Source: an uncultured Bacteroides sp.
Lineage (GTDB): Bacteria > Bacteroidota > Bacteroidia > Bacteroidales > Bacteroidaceae
Length of the DNA stretch: 64,000 bases
Assembly: GCA_900755095.1 (NCBI GenBank)
Contig: CAAEFE010000112.1
Span: 1 to 64,000 of the forward strand
Direction of reading: 5' to 3'
Below the pieces are notes generated by a model. The model worked only from the letters and a program-made list of their open reading frames with translations. It did not search any database and was not told where the DNA came from. A program made the translations under genes and the position numbers. Of the stretch, positions 58,678 through 64,000 are shown in pieces (the first letter of the stretch is position 1; each line of letters starts with the position of its first letter).

Positions 58678-58750
58678 TGGCACACTTGTGCCACGCTGCT
58701 GGCACGACCGTGCCATCGCGGTGGCACAGCTGTGCCAACAGCGTGGCACA
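58678..58750. repeat. 22-bp tandem palindromic repeat, four units
   Basis: TGGCACA/G begins at 58678, 58700, 58722 and 58744, an exact 22-bp period. The first three units each form an inverted repeat with TGTGCCA or CGTGCCA, and the third is the perfect 16-bp palindrome TGGCACAGCTGTGCCA (58722-58737). The fourth is only a half unit. It lies 67 bp after the regulator stop in the gap before the sulfatase; no gene is there. Confidence 0.9.
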
Positions 58751-58869
58751 AGATCCGGGCTACGATGTCAGGAAAAGGCATCCGTAGCCCCGAAACATTT
58801 AACCCTTTAGAATGGACTATTTTGTATCACACCTGTACATTCCTGCTCACTCATTTCCGCCAATCCTCT

Positions 58870-58877
58870 TATCTTTG
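58870..58877 (+). promoter_or_regulatory. -7 element of the sulfatase-SusC-SusD genes
   Basis: TATCTTTG matches TAnnTTTG, 33 bp before the sulfatase ATG. No -33 box is evident, consistent with an activator-dependent promoter. Confidence 0.5.
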
Positions 58878-58910
58878 TGTTCAGTAATCACTCCATAAAA
58901 GATCAACATT

Positions 58911-60446
58911 ATGAAGAATGTCTCACGTTTACTACCGCTATTGCCCGGTATAGCCCTGCTGACCGGATGCAATCAGAAAGTACAAAAAGACAACGGACAA
59001 AACTCACAAAAGCCTAACATTATTTATATATTCGCGGACGACCTTGGCATAGGTGACCTTAGCTGCTATGGAGCAACGAAGGTCAGTACTCCCCATATCG
59101 ACCGCCTTGCCGGACAGGGTGTACAGTTCACCAACGCCTATGCAACTTCCGCCACCAGTACCCCTTCCCGCTTCGGACTCCTGACAGGCATGTACCCGTG
59201 GCGACAGGAGAACACAGGCATCGCCCCCGGAAACTCGGAACTAATCATCGACACCGCCTGCGTCACCATGGCCGATATGCTGAAAGAAGCAGGTTACGCC
59301 ACCGGAGTTGTCGGCAAATGGCATCTTGGACTCGGTCCGAAGGGAGGCACCGACTTCAACGGCCACATCACCCCCAACGCCCAAAGTATCGGCTTCGACT
59401 ACGAGTTCGTGATTCCGGCAACCGTAGACCGTGTCCCCTGTGTATTCGTCGAGAACGGACACGTGGTAGGACTCGACCCGAACGACCCGATCACTGTGAA
59501 CTACGAGCATAAAGTAGGCGACTGGCCTACAGGCGAAGAGAATCCGGAACTCGTAAAACTAAAACCCAGTCAGGGACATAACAATACGATAATCAACGGC
59601 ATCCCCCGCATCGGCTGGATGACCGGAGGTAAGTCCGCTCTCTGGAAAGACGAAGACATCGCCGACATCATCACCGATAAAGCAAAGAACTTTATCGCCT
59701 CCCATAAGGAAGAACCTTTCTTCTTATATATGGGTACGCAGGACGTACACGTACCGCGCGTCCCACATCCCCGCTTTGCCGGGAAAAGCGGTCTGGGAAC
59801 CCGCGGAGACGTAATTCTGCAACTCGACTGGACCATCGGAGAGATCATGAACACCCTCGACAGCCTCCAGCTGACGGACAACACCATCCTGATATTCACC
59901 AGCGACAATGGCCCCGTCATCGACGACGGCTACCAGGACCAAGCCTTCGAACGCCTCAACGGACATACCCCGATGGGTATTTACCGTGGTGGAAAGTACA
60001 GCGCTTACGAAGCCGGCACCCGCATTCCGTTTATCGTCCGCTGGCCTGCCAAAGTGAAGCCGAACAAGCAACAGGCTCTCTTCTCGCAAATCGATATCTT
60101 TGCCTCACTTGCCGCCTTGTTGAAACAACCGCTTCCGGAAGGCGCAGCTCCTGACAGTCAGGAACATCTGAACACGCTTCTGGGAAAAGACTACACCAGT
60201 CGTGAATACATCGTACAGCAAAATCTCAATAATACGCTCGCCATCGTGAAAGGACAATGGAAGTACATCGAACCGAGTGACGCCCCCGCCATCGAATACT
60301 GGACAAAAATGGAACTGGGCAATGACAGGCATCCCCAGCTGTACGATTTATCCGCCGATCCATCGGAGAAAAACAATGTAGCGAAACAGCATCCGGAAGT
60401 TGTCAGAGAGCTGTCCGAACTGCTTGAATCGGTAAAGACAAGATAA
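58911..60446 (+). CDS. Sulfatase (GalNAc-6-O-sulfatase candidate)
   Basis: This 511-residue lipoprotein (lipobox LLTGC, Cys20) is a type I sulfatase. The formylglycine motif is STPSRFGLLTG with Ser83 as the residue converted by a maturase. Metal ligands are in FADDLG (DD at 43-44) and TSDNGPV, and KWHLGLG holds the active-site Lys/His. By position it matches BT3333, recalled as a 6-O-sulfatase for GalNAc of chondroitin oligosaccharides; that specificity is transferred, not shown. It lies between the regulator and the SusC gene and is probably induced by the regulator. Confidence 0.92.
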   Translation: MKNVSRLLPLLPGIALLTGCNQKVQKDNGQNSQKPNIIYIFADDLGIGDLSCYGATKVSTPHIDRLAGQGVQFTNAYATSATSTPSRFGLLTGMYPWRQENTGIAPGNSELIIDTACVTMADMLKEAGYATGVVGKWHLGLGPKGGTDFNGHITPNAQSIGFDYEFVIPATVDRVPCVFVENGHVVGLDPNDPITVNYEHKVGDWPTGEENPELVKLKPSQGHNNTIINGIPRIGWMTGGKSALWKDEDIADIITDKAKNFIASHKEEPFFLYMGTQDVHVPRVPHPRFAGKSGLGTRGDVILQLDWTIGEIMNTLDSLQLTDNTILIFTSDNGPVIDDGYQDQAFERLNGHTPMGIYRGGKYSAYEAGTRIPFIVRWPAKVKPNKQQALFSQIDIFASLAALLKQPLPEGAAPDSQEHLNTLLGKDYTSREYIVQQNLNNTLAIVKGQWKYIEPSDAPAIEYWTKMELGNDRHPQLYDLSADPSEKNNVAKQHPEVVRELSELLESVKTR

Positions 60447-60523
60447 CCAATGAGAATAGCAGATTTGTATTATTTTGTATCAATCTTGAATAATTCTATC
60501 CATATGAGAACAATCAATGCGTA

Positions 60524-60531
60524 TATCTTTG
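60524..60531 (+). promoter_or_regulatory. -7 element of the SusC gene
   Basis: TATCTTTG matches TAnnTTTG and lies 38 bp before the SusC ATG, so SusC may be transcribed separately from the sulfatase. Confidence 0.5.
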
Positions 60532-60569
60532 CCATCGTAAATTCAACAAAATCACTTAATTTTTAATAT

Positions 60570-63500
60570 ATGAAAAAACATCTATCCAACCAGACAAGAA
60601 AAAGGATGCTCTCCATTTTGGGAATGCTCCTGCTTTCTGTTCCATTTGTGCTTGCACAAGTACTTGTCAAAGGTACTGTGAAGGATAATCTAGGAGAAGG
60701 TGTTCCCGGAGCCAGTGTTCAGGTAAAAGGCACTTCGCAGGGAACGATCACCGACCTTGACGGTAAATTCACTCTTAACATCCCCCAAAAGAACGCTACC
60801 TTGGTTATTTCCTTTATCGGCTACGTCACCGTAGAACAAAAGGCGGACTCGCAAAAACCAATGGTCATCACATTAAAAGAAGATACTAAAACGCTGGACG
60901 AAGTAGTGGTTGTCGGCTATCAGGAAGTACGCCGCCGCGACCTTACGGGTTCCGTGGCGAAAGCCAACATGGCAGATGTACTTACCGCCCCCGTCGCTTC
61001 ATTCGATCAGGCACTCGGCGGACGTATCGCCGGAGTCAACGTAACTTCGGGCGAAGGTATGCCGGGCGGCAACATGAGCATCGTGATCCGTGGTAACAAC
61101 TCACTGACACAAGAAAACTCGCCGCTGTTCGTTATCGACGGTTTCCCGATAGAAGATTCATCGGCAGCCAGCACGCTGAACCCTTCCGATATCGAGTCGC
61201 TCGACTTCCTCAAAGATGCGTCGGCTACGGCCATTTACGGTGCGCGCGGTGCCAACGGTGTTGTCATCATCACCACCAAGAAAGGTAAGGTAGGACGGGC
61301 ACAGTTGTCCTATGACGGTAGTTTCGGTGTGCAGCACGTCACCCGCACTATTCCGATGATGGATGCTTATGAGTTTGTCAAGCTACAGAATGAAATGTAT
61401 CCTACCGTCGTTGCCGGCTCATACCTGATGAACTACGAAGGCAAGCAATGGACACTGGACGATTATAAAGACATACCGCAATATAACTGGCAGGACGAGA
61501 TATTCAAGACTGCCTGGCAGCAGAATCATACGGTCAGACTTGCCGGTGGTACGGAAGGTGTACGCTACAATGCTTCCTTATCTTACTTCGATCAGGACGG
61601 TACGCTGATAGAAACCGGTTACAAACGTATGCAAGGACGTATGAACACAGTAGTCCGTCGCGGCAAACTGAACATGAGTCTGACCACCAACTATTCACGC
61701 TCTATCCAGACAGGTAGTACTCCATCATCCACCTCTTACAGTGGTATGAACAACCTTTTCTATAGCGTATGGGGATACCGTCCGGTGACTTCCCCCGACA
61801 CTCCGCTCAGCTTCCTGATGGACAGTTCAACGGACAACGCCGTAGATTCAAGCAACGACTACCGTTTCAACCCGATCAAATCACAGAAGAACGAATACCG
61901 GAAGAGCTACACCAACAATCTTCAAATGAACGGATTCGCAGAATACGAAGTACTGAAAGGACTGAAACTGAAAGTTTCCGCCGGATATACTTATGATTCA
62001 CGCAAGCAGGATCAGTTCAACAACTCGAATACCCGCTACGGAGGTCCTACCTCTACAGATAAAGTGAATGCTCAGGTAACCCGCCAGGAACGCCTGACAT
62101 GGCTGAACGAAAACACCCTGACTTATCAGACTAACATCAAAAAGAAACACTTCCTCAATGTATTGGGAGGTATCACGTTCCAGAACTCGGACTATGAGAT
62201 TTATTCATTCCGCACAACGCACATCCCCAACGAATCACTCGGTATGGCAGGCATGAGCGAAGGACAGGCAGGTACTACCACTTCGGCAAAGTCTTCATGG
62301 GCAATGTTGTCGTACCTCGGACGTGTGACTTACAATTATATGTCCAAATATTACGCTACCGTTTCTTTCCGTGCCGACGGTTCTTCCAAGTTCAACAAGG
62401 ACAACCGTTACGGATACTTCCCTTCCGGTTCTCTCGCATGGAGCTTCTCGGAAGAAGAATTTATGAAGCCGTTGAAAAGTGTACTGTCCAGCGGTAAGGT
62501 TCGTCTGAGCTGGGGACTCACGGGTAACAACCGTATCGGCGAATATGATTATTATGCGCTGCTGGCGGTATTGAAATCAAGAGTCGGTTCGTATACATCG
62601 ACAAACTCCCTCCCAAGCGGCGTCTATCCATTCGACAATGATGCGACGAATGCAGGTGTTGTTCCTACTTCTCTGCCCAACAAGGATTTGAAATGGGAAA
62701 CAACCGAACAATGGAACGCAGGTCTCGACCTCGGATTCTTCGACGAACGCATCGGTATAACGATGGATATTTACCGGAAGACCACCCGCGACCTGTTGCT
62801 GGACGCTTCCCTGCCTTTTTCTTCGGGTTATTACAGCGCTACCAAGAATATCGGTAAAGTACGTAACGATGGTCTGGAACTTAGTCTGAACACCGTCAAC
62901 TTCCAGACACGCGCCTTCAAGTGGACGACTAACTTCAACATTTCATTCAATAAGAATAAAGTACTGGCATTGTCGGAGAATCAGACAGCCTTGCTGACTG
63001 CCGCGCAATTCGACCAGAACTACAACGGTCAGTCCAGCTACATCGCCAAAGTCGGTCTGCCGATGGGACTGATGTATGGTTATGTCTATGAAGGTACATA
63101 CAAGTACGACGACTTCAACAAATCGGGTAACTCATACAGCCTGAAACCGGGAGTGCCCCACTACTCTACTGAGACCAACACTCAGCCGGGTATGCCCAAA
63201 TATGCCGACCTTAACGGAGACGGAGTAGTTGACTCCAACGACCGTACGATTATCGGACGCGGACTTCCGATACATACCGGTGGTTTCACCAACAACTTTG
63301 AATATAAAGGCATCGATCTGAGCGTCTTCTTCCAGTGGTCATACGGCAACGATATCATGAATGCCAACCGCCTGTTCTTTGAAAGCTCCAACAACCGTTC
63401 ACGCGAATTGAACCAGTTCGCCAGCTATGCCAACCGCTGGACACCGGAAAATCCGACCAGTGACATCCCTGCGGCTACCAACTCCTCTTCCAACCGTGTG

Positions 63501-63767
63501 ATCTCTTCACGCATCATCGAAGACGGTTCGTACCTGCGTCTGAAGAACGTAACAGTAGGCTATACCTTCCCCGCCAAGCTGGTGAAGAAATGGAAGATAG
63601 ACAAAGCACGTGTTTACGTTGCCGCACAAAACCTGTGGACATGTACCGGTTATTCCGGTTATGATCCGGAAGTATCTGTACGCAACAGTGCGCTCACTCC
63701 CGGTCTGGACTACTCTTCCTATCCGAGAGCATACTCTATCAGCTTCGGTGTAAGCCTGGGATTCTAA
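60570..63767 (+). CDS. SusC-like TonB-dependent transporter (glycosaminoglycan locus)
   Basis: This 1065-residue outer-membrane transporter has a signal peptide (about 1-30), a carboxypeptidase-regulatory-like domain (VKGTVKDNLGEGVPGASVQV), the plug (DQALGGRIAGVNVTSGEG, GARGANGVVIITTKKG) and a barrel ending in SFGVSLGF. It imports glycosaminoglycan oligosaccharides with the SusD partner that follows after 40 bp. It lies downstream of the sulfatase and the hybrid regulator, matching BT3332 by position as recalled. No STN domain is present, in line with control by the hybrid regulator. Confidence 0.95.
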   Translation: MKKHLSNQTRKRMLSILGMLLLSVPFVLAQVLVKGTVKDNLGEGVPGASVQVKGTSQGTITDLDGKFTLNIPQKNATLVISFIGYVTVEQKADSQKPMVITLKEDTKTLDEVVVVGYQEVRRRDLTGSVAKANMADVLTAPVASFDQALGGRIAGVNVTSGEGMPGGNMSIVIRGNNSLTQENSPLFVIDGFPIEDSSAASTLNPSDIESLDFLKDASATAIYGARGANGVVIITTKKGKVGRAQLSYDGSFGVQHVTRTIPMMDAYEFVKLQNEMYPTVVAGSYLMNYEGKQWTLDDYKDIPQYNWQDEIFKTAWQQNHTVRLAGGTEGVRYNASLSYFDQDGTLIETGYKRMQGRMNTVVRRGKLNMSLTTNYSRSIQTGSTPSSTSYSGMNNLFYSVWGYRPVTSPDTPLSFLMDSSTDNAVDSSNDYRFNPIKSQKNEYRKSYTNNLQMNGFAEYEVLKGLKLKVSAGYTYDSRKQDQFNNSNTRYGGPTSTDKVNAQVTRQERLTWLNENTLTYQTNIKKKHFLNVLGGITFQNSDYEIYSFRTTHIPNESLGMAGMSEGQAGTTTSAKSSWAMLSYLGRVTYNYMSKYYATVSFRADGSSKFNKDNRYGYFPSGSLAWSFSEEEFMKPLKSVLSSGKVRLSWGLTGNNRIGEYDYYALLAVLKSRVGSYTSTNSLPSGVYPFDNDATNAGVVPTSLPNKDLKWETTEQWNAGLDLGFFDERIGITMDIYRKTTRDLLLDASLPFSSGYYSATKNIGKVRNDGLELSLNTVNFQTRAFKWTTNFNISFNKNKVLALSENQTALLTAAQFDQNYNGQSSYIAKVGLPMGLMYGYVYEGTYKYDDFNKSGNSYSLKPGVPHYSTETNTQPGMPKYADLNGDGVVDSNDRTIIGRGLPIHTGGFTNNFEYKGIDLSVFFQWSYGNDIMNANRLFFESSNNRSRELNQFASYANRWTPENPTSDIPAATNSSSNRVISSRIIEDGSYLRLKNVTVGYTFPAKLVKKWKIDKARVYVAAQNLWTCTGYSGYDPEVSVRNSALTPGLDYSSYPRAYSISFGVSLGF

Positions 63768-63807
63768 ACGGATAATGATAGTAACAGTTAGAAAAAAGAA
63801 TTCGATT

Positions 63808-64000
63808 ATGAAAGCATTAAAAATAACAATCATAGCTCTATTGGCAGGTTTCAGCATGGCATCCTGTGACTTTCTGGACAAAGAACCTACCAAACTGACG
63901 CCGGAGAACTACTTCAACACCCCCGCTGAAGCCAACTCCTTCCTGACAGGCATCTACGCCATACTGTCGCAACCTACTTTCTACGGCGGTGACTATATGT
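63808..64000 (+). CDS. SusD-like lipoprotein, N-terminal part (cut by the window end)
   Basis: An ATG at 63808 opens a frame that runs off the window. The 64 visible residues are a lipoprotein signal (LLAGFSMASCDF, Cys20) followed by the SusD start pattern FLDKEPTKLTPENYF and an EANSFLTGIYA helix. It is the partner of the SusC transporter just upstream (40-bp gap). The glycan-binding region is not in the window. Confidence 0.9.
   Translation, partial: MKALKITIIALLAGFSMASCDFLDKEPTKLTPENYFNTPAEANSFLTGIYAILSQPTFYGGDYM

Noticed and set aside
58411..58749. Minus-strand ORFs across the repeat array and the regulator end
   Set aside because: They are shadows of the regulator's coding frame and of the repeat composition, with no family features.
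58678..58750. Possible CRISPR array from evenly spaced repeats
   Set aside because: The units are contiguous at 22 bp with no unique spacers, only four copies, and no cas genes nearby. The same holds for the 23-bp array at 29074-29151.

Overview
The window is chromosomal DNA from a gut Bacteroides close to B. thetaiotaomicron. The evidence is the TAnnTTTG-type promoters, the SusC/SusD pairs, a hybrid two-component sensor, and a gene order that matches, as I remember it, the B. thetaiotaomicron run from fabF (about BT3358) down to the BT3332/BT3331 SusC/SusD pair. That comparison is from memory and was not searched.

Layout. 1-10437: housekeeping genes (acpP end, fabF, rnc, pfkA, a GH3-type ligase, mnmA, a SNF2 ATPase, a Cof-type HAD phosphatase). 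10482-24288: a single minus-strand, visibly AT-richer block of thirteen longer genes and one 35-codon ORF, lying between the HAD gene and cysS. I read it as an acquired RiPP (modified peptide) cluster of the GG-Bacteroidales type. It has a GG-leader precursor with five cysteines, a radical SAM/SPASM maturase, a pseudo-radical-SAM partner, two GT4 glycosyltransferases, a GT2/GT7-like glycosyltransferase, a sulfotransferase, a FkbM methyltransferase, two half-length LanC-like proteins, a beta-propeller lipoprotein, and a C39 peptidase/ABC exporter with its HlyD adaptor. Many of the genes overlap by ATGA, so they are translationally coupled.

24572-26053: cysS. 26177-32012: a minus-strand glycosaminoglycan operon (GH88 unsaturated glucuronyl hydrolase, sulfatase, PL8 lyase). 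32617-40234: a SusC/SusD system with a TIG/NHL lipoprotein and a DUF1735-type lipoprotein. 40540-46959: a thioesterase, a DUF3108 protein, an Ig-like lipoprotein and a GH2 beta-galactosidase. 47139-53732: an RND efflux triad followed by an LpxA-like acyltransferase. 53794-64000: a CBM9-like protein, the hybrid two-component regulator, a second sulfatase, SusC and the start of SusD. The two glycosaminoglycan parts work together: SusC/SusD import oligosaccharides, PL8 cleaves them, the sulfatases desulfate, GH88 removes the unsaturated uronic acid, and the regulator senses the products.

The most novel material is the peptide cluster. It seems to build a peptide that is radical-SAM-modified, glycosylated and possibly sulfated or methylated, then exported. 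It also has an unannotated Cys-containing 35-aa ORF directly upstream of a LanC-like gene. Secondary observations are four short tandem-repeat arrays of 21-23 bp period, a terminator-like hairpin at the predicted start of the efflux transcript, and a phosphofructokinase with an odd phosphoryl-donor signature.
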